From NCBI RefSeq assembly GCF_018811945.1, contig NZ_JACRVU010000020.1, positions 1-51,180 of the forward strand: DNA of 51,180 nt, read 5' to 3'. Below, in pieces: positions 9,026 to 18,674 of the stretch. The notes under the pieces were generated by a model, which worked only from the letters and a program-made list of their open reading frames with translations, made no database searches and had not been told where the DNA came from. The DNA is from Gluconobacter sp. P1C6_b (GTDB lineage: Bacteria > Pseudomonadota > Alphaproteobacteria > Acetobacterales > Acetobacteraceae). The translations under genes and the position numbers were made by a program. Each line of letters starts with the position of its first letter. The stretch's first letter is position 1.

Positions 9026-9427
9026 TCAGCCAGCGCGACGGCTGCTCAGACGCTCGACCGAAGCCGAAGCGCGTTCCGTGCGCGTGGAGCGCGTGCCGGA
9101 AGCTTCCGCCATGACGGCGCGCATTTCACGCAGGAAGGTGGAACCCTTCAGCGTGCGCTGCACCAGCACCGAGCGACGGTCCAGCGGATCGACCTTGCGG
9201 CGTGCCAGATCCAGTTCGCCCAGACGGTCGAGCGCACGGGTGATGGCCGGCTTGGACACCTTGAGTTCCAGCGCCAGGCCACGAACCGTGTGAGCCCCGT
9301 CCCGCAGATAGCAGGTCAGGAAGACAGCGAGCTGGCGGGCCGAAAGGTCGGGTCCGTCACGGCGGACCATGGAAACGATGGTGTCGCACAGAAGGTTGAG
9401 CATCTGATCATTGGTAGCCTGGGGCAT
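9026..9427 (-). CDS. MarR family transcriptional regulator
   Basis: A 133-residue winged-helix regulator. The recognition-helix region reads VRGLALELKVSKPAITRALDRL, and the wing contains the family's basic DPLDRRSVLV motif (usually D-x-R-D/S-x-R). The frame is open further upstream, but the ATG at 9427 is preceded by TAGGAGAG at good spacing and gives the usual MarR length. The C-terminal tail is rich in Ser, Arg and Thr. It is transcribed alone, converging on the WecA-like gene with a 14-base gap. Ligand and targets are unknown. Autoregulation through the GCATACG repeats upstream is possible but inferred. Confidence 0.88.
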   Translation of the reverse strand: MPQATNDQMLNLLCDTIVSMVRRDGPDLSARQLAVFLTCYLRDGAHTVRGLALELKVSKPAITRALDRLGELDLARRKVDPLDRRSVLVQRTLKGSTFLREMRAVMAEASGTRSTRTERASASVERLSSRRAG

Positions 9428-9730
9428 GATCTCTCTCCTAAGCAGTCCCTCCCTCATCTGTTGTCCGATCCCATAACAGGAGCCGACGGGATGAGGGTCG
9501 ACGTGAAATTGTCTCTGCCTCTCCATGTCCGGAGAGGCCGTAGTGGCATTCAGATGGTGATTCGAAACGCATACGCAAGCATACGGGTTCCAAAACAATC
9601 CAGTAGACGATGACTCTGCATCGAAACGATAAAAGGGCGTATGCCTCATTAAAGCGCATTTGACACCCTAATCTTTTAACACTCCATCGCTCGGCCACAC
9701 TGTTCGCCGACTGAAACGCTTTATGGAAGC
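9428..9730. promoter_or_regulatory. Upstream region of the MarR gene with repeated GCATACG heptamers
   Basis: No gene fits in this 303-base gap. It holds two direct copies of GCATACG (9569-9575 and 9579-9585, one helical turn apart) and an inverted copy (9638-9644). The octamer TCGAAACG also occurs twice (9562-9569 and 9621-9628), in both cases close to a heptamer. It is more AT-rich than the flanking genes. This looks like a regulatory region, but I cannot name the factor. Confidence 0.4.
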
Positions 9731-11122
9731 TCAGGAATTATTATGAATTCGTGACAAACTCTCCAGAATTGCCCGAAGACCAAGCACTTCTCCGCCCTCG
9801 GGACGGCCCGGCCGGGCGCCGTCATTCCACGCATAAGTGTCGATATGCGCCCATTTCTGGCCGTCCGGAACGAATTTCTGAAGATAGAGCGCGGCCGTAA
9901 TCGCCCCCGCCATGGGCTTTGAGGTCACATTTCCGAAATCAGCCACTTTACTATCCAGCCATGCATCATAGCCATGCCAGAGCGGCATTCTCCACATTAC
10001 ATCGGCGGTCGTTTTTCCCGATTCGAGAATGAGTGAGGCCAGTTCATCGTCATTACTGAACAGCGCGGGCACATCCGGACCGAGTGCCACACGCGCAGCA
10101 CCCGTCAGGGTTGCAGCATCCAGAATGGCATCCGGACGGCTTTCAGACGCCTCCGTTATGAGATCACACAACACCAGACGCCCTTCCGCATCCGTATTGC
10201 CAATCTCGACCGTCTTGCCACTGCGTGTCCGCAGCACATCGCCGGGCCGCATGGCATGACCCGAGACACTGTTCTCTACACAGCCCAGACGCAGTTCCAG
10301 ATCCACATCCAGCCCCAGATCGATCGCAGCACACATGACGGCCAGCATCAGCGCTGCCCCGCCCATGTCCTTCTTCATGCGCAACATGCCCGCCGCACCC
10401 TTGAGATCGTACCCGCCCGTATCGAAACACACGCCCTTGCCAATCAGCGAAATCCGCGGCGCCTCCTCACGGGCCTTCCACCGCGCCACGACCACGACCG
10501 GCTTGCGCTCCGACCCCTCGCCCACTTCCGCCAGGCACGGATACGCACTCCGCAGATCATCCCCGTCCACCAGACTGACGCTCGCCCCGCGATGCACCAG
10601 CGCCGCACCGGCCATATCCGCCAGTTCACACGGCCCCAGCAGATTGGCGGGCATGTTGATCAGATCCCGCCCGAACCACAGCGCCTTCGACAGGGCAACG
10701 AGCCGCTTCGCATCATCCGGCACGACCATCCGCGTCGTGACAGGTTTGTCCTCGCCCAGACTGAAACGATACGCCCCCATGCAGAACCCGAGCAGCGCGC
10801 TCTCCAGTGCCCCCTCATCAAGCCCGTGGAGCACCGCCGTCCAGTCCCCCTCCGGCAGGGCTGTCCCCAGCTTGCCGAAAGCCACCGGATCATGGGCGCG
10901 TGCGGACGCCACACACAGAATCGCCGCCCCGACGCCCCCGTCACCCGGCAGCAGCGTGAAAGCCCCGTCCTTTGCGGAAAATCCCTGTCCCTGAAGAAAC
11001 GCCGCATGCTCCCCCAGAAGGCGCGAGACGGTCGCACTGTCCTCACAGGCCACCAGGTGAACCAGACGGGCCGAAGCTGCGTCGGCAGAGGTTACGAAGG
11101 GAAGCTGGGGATGCGGATTCAT
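9731..11122 (-). CDS. Leucyl aminopeptidase family (M17) metallopeptidase
   Basis: A 463-residue cytoplasmic aminopeptidase of family M17, which removes N-terminal residues from peptides using two metal ions. The metal and catalytic motifs are visible: GKGVCFDTGGYDLKG (Lys and Asp), KKDMGGAA, and NTDAEGRLVL with its catalytic Arg. The N-terminal domain is less conserved, as usual. Standard PepA has ISLKP where this has YDLKG, so it belongs to a PepB-like or otherwise divergent branch. The ATG at 11122 has GAGGAAG upstream; a longer open frame reaches 11233, into the divergent helicase start. It is divergently transcribed from the Suv3-like helicase. Confidence 0.9.
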   Translation of the reverse strand: MNPHPQLPFVTSADAASARLVHLVACEDSATVSRLLGEHAAFLQGQGFSAKDGAFTLLPGDGGVGAAILCVASARAHDPVAFGKLGTALPEGDWTAVLHGLDEGALESALLGFCMGAYRFSLGEDKPVTTRMVVPDDAKRLVALSKALWFGRDLINMPANLLGPCELADMAGAALVHRGASVSLVDGDDLRSAYPCLAEVGEGSERKPVVVVARWKAREEAPRISLIGKGVCFDTGGYDLKGAAGMLRMKKDMGGAALMLAVMCAAIDLGLDVDLELRLGCVENSVSGHAMRPGDVLRTRSGKTVEIGNTDAEGRLVLCDLITEASESRPDAILDAATLTGAARVALGPDVPALFSNDDELASLILESGKTTADVMWRMPLWHGYDAWLDSKVADFGNVTSKPMAGAITAALYLQKFVPDGQKWAHIDTYAWNDGARPGRPEGGEVLGLRAILESLSRIHNNS

Positions 11123-11220
11123 ATGACTTTCTTCCTCAAATACCGGCCCGACCCGATAAAGATCACCCGGATGGGCTTCAGATGCTTGCTTTTGCTCCGC
11201 AGGCACCCGACCATTCAGAC

Positions 11221-13779
11221 ATGAAGGGTGCATTCCACGGAACCTCGTCCGGCCATCATACCATGCCAGCCAGCATCCGTGCTGCCCTCGGCCCCACCAA
11301 TACCGGCAAAACCCATTATGCCTTAACGCGCATGATGGCCCATGCGTCCGGCATCATCGGCTTCCCACTGCGCCTGCTGGCCCGGGAAAACTACGAGCGC
11401 CTCGTCAAAATCAAGGGCGAGCGCAGCGTCGCCCTCATCACGGGCGAGGAAAAGATCGTCCCGCCCGGAGCCCGCTGGTTTTCCTGCACCGTCGAATCCA
11501 TGCCACTGGACCGCAAGGCCGAGTTCGTCGCCATCGACGAGATCCAGCTCGCCTCGGACCCGGACCGCGGCCATGTCTTCACCGATCGCCTCCTTCACGC
11601 CCGTGGCACTGTCGAGACGCTCTTCCTTGGCGCCGAAACCATCCGCCCGCTGCTCCAGAAACTCGTCCCGGGCATCGAGATCGACATCCGCACCCGCCTC
11701 TCCAGCCTGAGCAGCACCGGACACACCAAACTCTCCCGCCTGCCACCCCGCTCGGCCATTGTCGCCTTCTCCATGAGCGAAGTGTATGCGCTGGCCGAAG
11801 TCATCCGCCGACGGCGCGGAGGATGTGCCGTCATCATGGGCCAGCTCAGCCCCCGCACCCGCAACGCCCAGGTCGAGCTCTACCAGAACCGAGAAGTCGA
11901 TTATCTCGTCGCGACCGACGCCATTGGCATGGGCCTGAACATGGACGTCGATCACGTCGCCCTGGCCCAGCTCAGCAAATTCGACGGCACCGTCCCCCGC
12001 CCCCTGTTCCCACAGGAAATCGCCCAGATCGCCGGACGCGCCGGACGCGGCATGAAAGACGGAACCTTCGGTACCACAGCTGACTGCCCGCCCATGTCCA
12101 GCGCCCTCGTCGAAGCCGTTGAGCAGCACCGCTTTGACCCGATCCAGCGCCTCTACTGGCGCAACCACGAGCTGGACTTCACCAGCCCCGCAAACCTGCT
12201 CAAAAGCCTGACCCGGCCGCCCCCGCTGCGTGGCCTGACCGCAGGCCGCGTAGCCTCCGACGTCACCACGCTCGAATCCCTGATGCTGGATCCGGACATC
12301 CATGAGAGCGCCCGGGGCAAACGTGCCACCACGCTCCTCTGGGACGTCTGCCAGATCCCCGATTTCCGCAAACTCGGCGATGACAGCCACACCCGCCTCT
12401 GCGCGCGTCTTTATATGCATCTGCTCAAGGAAGGCTCCGTCCCCGCCAACTGGATGGAAGGCCATATCCGCGGCCTGGCCAAAACCGAAGGCGATATCGA
12501 CACGCTCATGCACCGCCTCACCGGCGTGCGCGTCTGCTCCTACGTCGCCGCCCGCACTGAATGGAGCCGCCACTCCGCAATGTGGCAGGAACGCGCCCGC
12601 GAAGTCGAAGACCAACTCTCCGACGCTCTGCACGAACGTCTCACCGCCCGTTTCGTGGACCGCCGGGCCACAACGCTCCTGCGCCGCCTCGACAGTGACA
12701 GCGACCGCAGCCTGCTCTCCGCCGTCAAACCGGACGGAGAAGTCCTCGTCGAAGGCCACAGCATCGGTCGCATCCGTGGCTTCACACTGGAAACGGATGT
12801 CGCCGCAGGCCCCGACCGCCAGATCATCCTGCGCGCCGGCCGCAAGGCCCTGCTGCATGAAATCCCGCGTCGCATCCGCATGCTTCAGGACGCGCCCGAC
12901 ACATCCCTCAGACTGGACACTACGAACGGCGAACTCTTCTGGGAAGACACGCGCCTCGGTCGCCTCACCGCAGACGCTTCCCTGCTCCGTCCCGCGATCC
13001 AGCTTTTCCCGGCCGAGTTCACCGACACCGTCCAGAAAACCCATGTCGAAACGCGCCTTCTGGATTTCGTGGCACAGTTAATCCAGCGGGACCTCAGGCC
13101 TCTCTACCGCAGTCAGGCCCTCGCCGAACACGAACCCCAGCTGCGCGCGATCCTGCACCGCCTCATGGAAGACGGCGGCATCACCGAAACCCTGCCCGAA
13201 GACCATGCGCTTTCCCCGGCCCTGAAAAGCAGACTGCGCAAGGGAGGCGTCGAGATTGGACGTTTCTCGATCTACTGCCCCCCCCTCTTCCGGGCCCGTC
13301 CACTCGCGCTCCTGGGCCTTCTCCATGCCTTGCACAACAAGACCCCGATCCGCCCGACCGCGCCCGGCCGCGTTTCGCTACCCTGGAGCGATATCCAGGG
13401 GCAATTCGGCTGGATCCGGGCAGGCGACACCGGCCTGCGCCTCGATATTGCGGAACGCTGTATCGCGGAAATGCACCAGCTCGCCGTCCGTCACGACCAT
13501 GCCGCCCCGCTCAGCCTGGCATCCAGACTGGGCGTGAAGGCTGACATGCTCCCCTCCATTCTTAAAGGCCTCGGCATCGCACACCAGCCGGCCGAAGCCC
13601 CCTCATCCGCCCATGCAGGCCCGCCCCGTCCGCTCATGATCCTGAATGACCGCAAGACCCGGGCGTCGCGTCGCCGAAGATCCGCACCGCACCACGTCCC
13701 GCCCAGACGTCCGGCCCCACCCCGAACCGACAGCCCCTTCGCAGCGCTCGCAGCTCTCAGAGAAAAAATCCGTCCATGA
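11221..13779 (+). CDS. Suv3-like superfamily 2 RNA helicase
   Basis: A DExH-type helicase of about 852 residues, related to mitochondrial Suv3 and its alphaproteobacterial homologues. Motifs in order: GPTNTGKTHYA (Walker A), DEIQLASDPDRG (DExx box), FLGAETI, FSMSEVYAL (start of the second RecA domain), VATDAIGMGLNM, and QIAGRAGR (motif VI). The long C-terminal half is poorly conserved and ends in a basic Arg/Pro tail. Suv3 works in RNA decay; the bacterial role is not well defined. The start is uncertain: ATGs at 11182, 11221 and 11263 are all in frame and none has a strong ribosome binding site. The stop overlaps the next ATG (ATGA), so the S4 protein is coupled, which supports an RNA-related role. 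Confidence 0.88.
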   Translation: MKGAFHGTSSGHHTMPASIRAALGPTNTGKTHYALTRMMAHASGIIGFPLRLLARENYERLVKIKGERSVALITGEEKIVPPGARWFSCTVESMPLDRKAEFVAIDEIQLASDPDRGHVFTDRLLHARGTVETLFLGAETIRPLLQKLVPGIEIDIRTRLSSLSSTGHTKLSRLPPRSAIVAFSMSEVYALAEVIRRRRGGCAVIMGQLSPRTRNAQVELYQNREVDYLVATDAIGMGLNMDVDHVALAQLSKFDGTVPRPLFPQEIAQIAGRAGRGMKDGTFGTTADCPPMSSALVEAVEQHRFDPIQRLYWRNHELDFTSPANLLKSLTRPPPLRGLTAGRVASDVTTLESLMLDPDIHESARGKRATTLLWDVCQIPDFRKLGDDSHTRLCARLYMHLLKEGSVPANWMEGHIRGLAKTEGDIDTLMHRLTGVRVCSYVAARTEWSRHSAMWQERAREVEDQLSDALHERLTARFVDRRATTLLRRLDSDSDRSLLSAVKPDGEVLVEGHSIGRIRGFTLETDVAAGPDRQIILRAGRKALLHEIPRRIRMLQDAPDTSLRLDTTNGELFWEDTRLGRLTADASLLRPAIQLFPAEFTDTVQKTHVETRLLDFVAQLIQRDLRPLYRSQALAEHEPQLRAILHRLMEDGGITETLPEDHALSPALKSRLRKGGVEIGRFSIYCPPLFRARPLALLGLLHALHNKTPIRPTAPGRVSLPWSDIQGQFGWIRAGDTGLRLDIAERCIAEMHQLAVRHDHAAPLSLASRLGVKADMLPSILKGLGIAHQPAEAPSSAHAGPPRPLMILNDRKTRASRRRRSAPHHVPPRRPAPPRTDSPFAALAALREKIRP

Positions 13780-14054
13780 GCGAAGACTACCAGCGGCTGG
13801 ACCAGTGGCTGTATTACGCCCGCGTCGCCAAGACGCGCCCGCTCTGTGCGGCCATCGTCAGCAAGGGCCGTATCCGCATCAACCGGCAGGCAACCAGCAA
13901 GCCCCATGCCAAACTTCACGTTGGCGACATATTGACTTTTCCGGCCGTTTCTGGCGGAGAAGTGCGCGTGTGGCGCGTCTTGGATCTTGGTGAACGCCGC
14001 GGTCCGGCAAAAGAAGCCGCACTTCTTTATGAAGCCATCACAGAAGACGGCTGA
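13776..14054 (+). CDS. S4-domain RNA-binding protein, Hsp15-like
   Basis: This 92-residue protein is almost wholly an S4 RNA-binding fold (residues about 4-65): RLDQWLYYARVAKTR, then GRIRINRQATSKPHAKLHVGD. This is the arrangement of the heat-shock protein Hsp15 (HslR), which binds stalled 50S subunits still carrying nascent chains. It is shorter than E. coli Hsp15 (about 133 residues), lacking much of its basic tail. It overlaps the helicase stop by 4 bases, so the two are likely made together. Confidence 0.88.
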   Translation: MSEDYQRLDQWLYYARVAKTRPLCAAIVSKGRIRINRQATSKPHAKLHVGDILTFPAVSGGEVRVWRVLDLGERRGPAKEAALLYEAITEDG

Positions 14055-14146
14055 CGATGCTTGCGTCTGAGGCCAAACCTTCGCATATCATCCCGCTCGG
14101 ATGAAACCGGCCGGATGCCGGACCAGCAAGACGATCGGAGACGTCA

Positions 14147-14479
14147 ATGACCTATGTGGTCACCGAAAACTGCATTCGCTGCAAGTTCACGGATTGCGTG
14201 GAAGTCTGCCCCGTAGACTGCTTCTACGCCGGTGAGAATTTCCTCGTCATCAATCCTGACGAATGCATCGACTGCGGCGTGTGTGAGCCGGAATGCCCGG
14301 CAGAGGCCATCTTCCCGGACAGCGACAACCGTGCCGCCCCATGGATTGAGATCAACGCGAAATATTCGACTCAGTGGCCGAACATGACCCGCAAGATCGA
14401 CGCCATGCCGGACGCTGAAGAATGGAAAGACAAGCCCGGCAAGGCCGCCATGCTGTCCGAGGCACCCCACAAGGACTGA
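14147..14479 (+). CDS. fdxA: FdxA-type seven-iron ferredoxin
   Basis: A 110-residue 7Fe-8S ferredoxin, a soluble low-potential electron carrier. All nine cysteines of the Azotobacter FdI type are present: C9, C12, C17, C21 and C25, then C40, C43, C46 and C50, which hold one [3Fe-4S] and one [4Fe-4S] cluster. The C-terminal extension ([18 protein letters not shown]) is typical of the FdxA group. Its partner is not known from context. In many alphaproteobacteria fdxA follows the Suv3-like helicase and S4 genes as here, often with carD next; carD is missing here and a strong terminator follows at once. Confidence 0.95.
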   Translation: MTYVVTENCIRCKFTDCVEVCPVDCFYAGENFLVINPDECIDCGVCEPECPAEAIFPDSDNRAAPWIEINAKYSTQWPNMTRKIDAMPDAEEWKDKPGKAAMLSEAPHKD

Positions 14480-14506
14480 ACCCGCTTTTCTTTGGCGGCA
14501 TCTTTC

Positions 14507-14536
14507 ACCCGGTCTCCCAGGAGACCGGGTTTTTTT
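14507..14536 (+). terminator. Rho-independent terminator after fdxA
   Basis: A perfect 10-bp stem (ACCCGGTCTC with GAGACCGGGT) with a CCAG loop, followed by seven T's. Confidence 0.93.
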
Positions 14537-14593
14537 ATGCCCGCTCGCCAGCTCAGCTCCTTTAGCGGCCTGAAGCACAAAGGAAACCGGGCA

Positions 14594-14630
14594 TAAAAAA
14601 AGGGCTGACAGGATTTCTCCTGCCAGCCCT
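14594..14630 (-). terminator. Rho-independent terminator of the cyo operon
   Basis: On the minus strand, AGGGCTG-x-CAGGA pairs with its complement across a short loop and is followed by a run of seven T's (A's at 14594-14600 on the plus strand). It lies 24 bases past the cyoD stop. Confidence 0.93.
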
Positions 14631-14653
14631 TCCCTCAGGTTTCGAAAGAAACC

Positions 14654-14989
14654 TTAGCGGGACATCATGTTGATCGCAGTGTCATGCATGATGAAGATCG
14701 TACCGCCGATGATGACGATCACCGATGCCGCAGCAAAGATGAAGCACATCAGGTTCCAGCTCTGCTCGGTGCTGGTGTTCATGTGGAGGAAGAACACCAG
14801 GTGGACGACGATCTGCACGACGGCAAGAACCGTCAGGGCTGCAAGCGCCATCCCCGGAGACAGGGCGTGAGACATGACAGCGGCAAAGGATGCCACCGTC
14901 AGGATCACGGCCAGAACGAAGCCGATCAGATAGGACGGATAAGAGCCGTGGCTGTCACCCGTCATCGTGGTGGTAGGAGCCTGGGTCAT
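14654..14989 (-). CDS. cyoD: Cytochrome bo3 quinol oxidase subunit IV
   Basis: This 111-residue protein has three transmembrane helices (about residues 20-40, 45-72, 80-105), the size and layout of E. coli CyoD (109 residues). The FFLHMN stretch in the second-to-third helix region is characteristic of this subunit. It has no cofactor; the family helps assemble the CuB site of subunit I. Its ATG shares one base with the cyoC stop (TAATG), so it is translationally coupled, and it closes the operon. Confidence 0.93.
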   Translation of the reverse strand: MTQAPTTTMTGDSHGSYPSYLIGFVLAVILTVASFAAVMSHALSPGMALAALTVLAVVQIVVHLVFFLHMNTSTEQSWNLMCFIFAAASVIVIIGGTIFIMHDTAINMMSR

Positions 14990-15606
14990 TACATCACTCC
15001 TGCGAGATAGACGAACGAGAAGACACAGATCCAGACGATGTCAAGAAAGTGCCAGAACAGGCTGAGGCAGGCCAGCTTGTTCATCATACGCTCGGACAGA
15101 TCCTGCGGACCCATCATCTGCACCATCAGAACAGCCATCCAGATCAGGCCGCAGGTGACGTGCAGACCGTGCGTTCCAACCAGCGTGAAGAACGCGGAAA
15201 GGAAAGCGGAACGGTCCGGACCATTGCCTTCTGCGATCATGGAGCTGAACTCGTTCAGTTCCAGACCAACGAAGGAAAGACCCAGCACAAACGTAACGGC
15301 CAGCCACAGCAGGACCATCTTCTTGTTCTTCGCCAGCGCGTTCAGCGAGGCGAAGCCGTACGTGATGGACGAGAACAGCAGGATAGCCGTCTCGATCCCC
15401 ACGTTCGTCAGATCGAACAGTTCCTTGCCCGACGGGCCACCGGCATACTGGTTCCGGAGGACCGCGAAGGCAGCGAAGATCGACCCGAACAGGACACAGT
15501 CCGTCATCAGGTAGAGCCAGAAGCCGAACACGTTGGGGGACTCGTGGTGCTCCCCGTGGTGATCGTCAGCGTGTGCCAGAGGCGACATGGTTGCTTCGTG
15601 AGCCAT
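14989..15606 (-). CDS. cyoC: Cytochrome bo3 quinol oxidase subunit III
   Basis: A 205-residue membrane protein with five hydrophobic helices, matching E. coli CyoC (204 residues) and the haem-copper oxidase subunit III family. Family features are FGFWLYLMTDCVLFG near residues 27-41, a central Glu-containing VGLELNEF stretch, and THGLHVTCGLIW near 155-176. The N-terminus is rich in His and Asp (ADDHHGEHHE). The subunit carries no redox centre and stabilises the complex. It lies 18 bases after cyoB. Confidence 0.94.
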   Translation of the reverse strand: MAHEATMSPLAHADDHHGEHHESPNVFGFWLYLMTDCVLFGSIFAAFAVLRNQYAGGPSGKELFDLTNVGIETAILLFSSITYGFASLNALAKNKKMVLLWLAVTFVLGLSFVGLELNEFSSMIAEGNGPDRSAFLSAFFTLVGTHGLHVTCGLIWMAVLMVQMMGPQDLSERMMNKLACLSLFWHFLDIVWICVFSFVYLAGVM

Positions 15607-15624
15607 AAGTCTTATGCGCCCCTC

Positions 15625-17613
15625 TTACTCTGCTGCCTGCGCAGCAGCGATACGACGAGAATAGACTTCCTCGTTGTGCTCGATTTCGCTCACCGGGACA
15701 TAGTAGTCGACGTCGCGGTCAGCGCTGCGCAGGATCATGGTTGCAACGATACCGATCAGGCCGATGGCAGCGAGCCACCAGATGTACCAGATCGAAGCGA
15801 AACCGAGGATGAAGCTGAACAGACCGATGAAAACACCAGCAGATGTGTTCTTCGGCATGTGGATCGGAGCCAGCGGCTTGCCGTGAGCCTTCAGGCCCAG
15901 CTGCTTCTCGGTGTGGAACGTGTCGAGACCATGAATGTCAGGAATGACCGCGAAGTTATAAGCCGGCGGCGGAGAGGAAATGGACCACTCCAGCGTACGG
16001 CCGTTCCACGGATCACCCGTCAGATCAAGGTTCTCGGGCAGGTTACGGTCACGGATGGAAACGTAGAGCTGCGTGAGCTGGCAGACGATACCGCAGGCGA
16101 TAACGATTGCACCAACTTCAGCAACGAGCATCCACGGATACCAGTCGGGGTTGTCATAGTGGTTCATACGACGCGTCATGCCTTCGAGGCCGAGGACATA
16201 AAGCGGAATGAAGGCCAAGTAGAAACCGACGAACCAGCACCAGAAAGCGCGCTTGCCCCAGGCTTCGTTCAGCTTGAAGCCGAAAGCCTTCGGGAACCAG
16301 AAACCCATACCCGCGATGTAGCCGAAGTACACACCGCCGATGATGACGTTGTGGAAGTGGGCGATCAGGAACAGGGAGTTGTGCAGGATCCAGTCAGCGG
16401 CCGGCATGGCCATCATGACACCGGTCATACCACCGATGGAGAAGGTGATCATGAAGCCGAGCGTCCAGTGCATCGGAGCCGTGAATTCCACGCGGCCCTT
16501 ATACATCGTGAACAGCCAGTTGAAAATCTTCACACCCGTCGGGACGGCGATGATCATCGTCATGATACCGAAGAAGGTATTGACGTTGGCACCAGCACCC
16601 ATGGTGAAGAAGTGATGCACCCACACGACGAAGGAGAGCACCATGATGGAGCACGTGGCGTACACCATCGTCTTGTAGCCGAAGAGCGGCTTCTGGGAGA
16701 ACGTTGCAGTGACCTCGGAGAAAACACCGAACGCCGGGATGACGAGGATGTAAACTTCCGGATGGCCCCAGGTCCAGATCATGCTGAGGTAAAGCATGAC
16801 GTTGCCGCCGGCATCGTTCGTGAAGAAGTGCATGCCGAGGTAACGGTCAAGGCTGAGCAGAGCCAGCGTCACGGTCAGAACCGGGAAGGACACCATGATC
16901 AGCACGGTCGTGCAGAACGCGGTCCAGGTGAAGACCGGCATCTGCATCCAGCCCATGCCAGGCGCACGCATCTTGACGATGGTCGTGAAGAAGTTCACGC
17001 CCGTCAGCAGCGTACCGACACCGGAGATCTGAACGGCCCAGATATAGTAGTCAACGCCGACACCCGGGCTGAACTGCATTTCGGACAGAGGCGGGTAAAC
17101 CAGCCAGCCGCACTGAGCGAACTCACCGATGAACAGCGAGATGTTGATCAGCAGGGCACCGACCAGCGTCATATAGAAGCTGAGCGAGTTCAGGAACGGG
17201 AACGCAACGTCGCGAGCACCGATCTGAAGGGGAACAACCAGATTCATCAGGCCCGTCATGAACGCCATCGCCATGAAGAAGATCATGATGGTGCCGTGAG
17301 CGGAGAAGATCTGGTCGTAGTGATGCGGCGGAAGGTAACCGGGATTACCCTTGTAAGCCAGCGCGAGCTGGGTACGCATCATGATGGCGTCCGCGAAACC
17401 GCGGAACAGCATGACGATCGCCAGGATGATGTACATCACGGCAAGACGCTTGTGGTCGACAGTCGTCAGCCAGTCACGCCAGAGATAGCCCCATTTGCCA
17501 TAATAGGTGACAGCACCCAGTACGGCGAGACCGATGACAGCAACACCAAGGAACGTACCGACAAGAATCGGCACATCCAACGGTATGGCTGATAAGGAGA
17601 GTTTTCCGAGCAT
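15625..17613 (-). CDS. cyoB: Cytochrome bo3 quinol oxidase subunit I (catalytic)
   Basis: The 662-residue catalytic subunit of the proton-pumping terminal oxidase, which reduces oxygen to water with ubiquinol. It aligns with E. coli CyoB without gaps over the key region, so functional residues have the same numbers: quinol-site R71, D75, H98 and Q101; haem ligands H106, H419 and H421; CuB ligands H284, H333 and H334; the Y288 cross-link residue; and proton-channel D135 and E286. About 15 hydrophobic helices are present. It is preceded by cyoA with a 7-base gap. No deviation from a working enzyme is visible. Confidence 0.97.
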   Translation of the reverse strand: MLGKLSLSAIPLDVPILVGTFLGVAVIGLAVLGAVTYYGKWGYLWRDWLTTVDHKRLAVMYIILAIVMLFRGFADAIMMRTQLALAYKGNPGYLPPHHYDQIFSAHGTIMIFFMAMAFMTGLMNLVVPLQIGARDVAFPFLNSLSFYMTLVGALLINISLFIGEFAQCGWLVYPPLSEMQFSPGVGVDYYIWAVQISGVGTLLTGVNFFTTIVKMRAPGMGWMQMPVFTWTAFCTTVLIMVSFPVLTVTLALLSLDRYLGMHFFTNDAGGNVMLYLSMIWTWGHPEVYILVIPAFGVFSEVTATFSQKPLFGYKTMVYATCSIMVLSFVVWVHHFFTMGAGANVNTFFGIMTMIIAVPTGVKIFNWLFTMYKGRVEFTAPMHWTLGFMITFSIGGMTGVMMAMPAADWILHNSLFLIAHFHNVIIGGVYFGYIAGMGFWFPKAFGFKLNEAWGKRAFWCWFVGFYLAFIPLYVLGLEGMTRRMNHYDNPDWYPWMLVAEVGAIVIACGIVCQLTQLYVSIRDRNLPENLDLTGDPWNGRTLEWSISSPPPAYNFAVIPDIHGLDTFHTEKQLGLKAHGKPLAPIHMPKNTSAGVFIGLFSFILGFASIWYIWWLAAIGLIGIVATMILRSADRDVDYYVPVSEIEHNEEVYSRRIAAAQAAE

Positions 17614-17620
17614 CTGTCGG

Positions 17621-18541
17621 TTATTCCTTCATGCCAGTGTCGGACGGTGCAGTGTTGGAAGCAGACTGCATGTGCATGACCTTGCCCGTCTTCTTGTCCA
17701 CCATCATGCCGTTGTTATACTTGGCAACGATGCCGTCGAAGAGATCCGGCTGGACATGCGCGAAATACTGTACCGGTGCAGCTTCCTGCGGTGCAGCATA
17801 TTTCGGGTATGTGGTGTCGTCGAGATTTTCACTTCCGCTCTTCACCTTCTCAACCCAGTCGTTGAACTGAGCCGGATCCATGGCGAGGGTACGGAACTTC
17901 ATATCCGAGAAACCACGACCGCTGAACTGTGAAGCCTCACCGAGGTAATCCCCGGATTCACTTGCAAGCAGATGCAGCTGGGTCTGTTCACCAGGCATGG
18001 AGTAGATCATCGAACCCAGACGCGGGATGAAGAACGACGTCATGACGGTGTCAGAAGTAATCTGGAAGTTCAGCGGCGTGTTCGTCGGGACATCCAGCTG
18101 GTTGATCGTTGCGATCCCCAGATCCGGATAGATGAACAGCCATTTCCAGTCGAGAGAGACCACCTGAACATTCAGGGGCTTGACGTTGTCAGCCGTCTGA
18201 AGCGGGCGGTACGGGTCATAAGCATGCGTGCTCCACCAGCTGATGGCGCCCAGAAGGGCGATCAGGATGGCGGGGACGCCCCAGATGACATATTCAATTG
18301 CGGTCGAATGATCCCAGGTCGGGAGGTATTCGGCCTCTTTGTTGGAAGCACGATACTTCCACGCAAAATAAAGCGTCGCGGCGCAGGTGGGAACCACGAC
18401 CAGCATCATGATGACGAATTCCGCCACCATGACATCGCGGTTCATTTCTGCGACCGGGCCGCGCGGCTGAAGCAGATCAACCGTACAACCCGATAGCATC
18501 AGCGCCGGCAACGCTGGGAGATATCGCCAGAGTTTTTTCAT
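17621..18541 (-). CDS. cyoA: Cytochrome bo3 quinol oxidase subunit II
   Basis: A lipoprotein-type subunit II of about 306 residues. The N-terminus [19 protein letters not shown] ends in a lipobox cysteine, followed by two transmembrane helices and a periplasmic cupredoxin-like domain. The Cys, His and Met ligands of the CuA centre are absent where cytochrome c oxidases have them (the segment reads [11 protein letters not shown]), as expected for a quinol oxidase. I chose the ATG at 18541 (AGGA upstream) over the in-frame ATG at 18559. First gene of cyoABCD; cyoE (haem O synthase) is not present and must lie elsewhere. Confidence 0.95.
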   Translation of the reverse strand: MKKLWRYLPALPALMLSGCTVDLLQPRGPVAEMNRDVMVAEFVIMMLVVVPTCAATLYFAWKYRASNKEAEYLPTWDHSTAIEYVIWGVPAILIALLGAISWWSTHAYDPYRPLQTADNVKPLNVQVVSLDWKWLFIYPDLGIATINQLDVPTNTPLNFQITSDTVMTSFFIPRLGSMIYSMPGEQTQLHLLASESGDYLGEASQFSGRGFSDMKFRTLAMDPAQFNDWVEKVKSGSENLDDTTYPKYAAPQEAAPVQYFAHVQPDLFDGIVAKYNNGMMVDKKTGKVMHMQSASNTAPSDTGMKE

Positions 18542-18660
18542 CGGTCCTGCTTTCATCATCCGTTCCGGCTTGCAGTAGTCGCCGGGAAACGGTTTGACAC
18601 GATAAGGTCCGCATCAGTGCCGCCGAACGCTGCCATAGTCTGCTACCTTTCTCGTTCGTA

Positions 18661-18674
18661 TCCTGACGTCAGGA
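18661..18674. promoter_or_regulatory. 14-bp perfect palindrome upstream of cyoA
   Basis: TCCTGACGTCAGGA is a perfect inverted repeat without spacer, 120 bases before the cyoA start, in a gap that must hold the operon's promoter. Its size and symmetry suit a dimeric regulator. I do not recognise the factor. Confidence 0.45.

Noticed and set aside
11323-13044. A 573-codon minus-strand frame inside the helicase gene
   Set aside because: Antisense shadow with Gly/Ala/Asp-rich sequence and no motif.
15049-17592. An 847-codon open frame on the plus strand opposite cyoB and cyoC
   Set aside because: It mirrors a highly conserved operon whose residues match E. coli CyoB position by position, and its own translation is low-complexity His/Arg/Asp/Gln.
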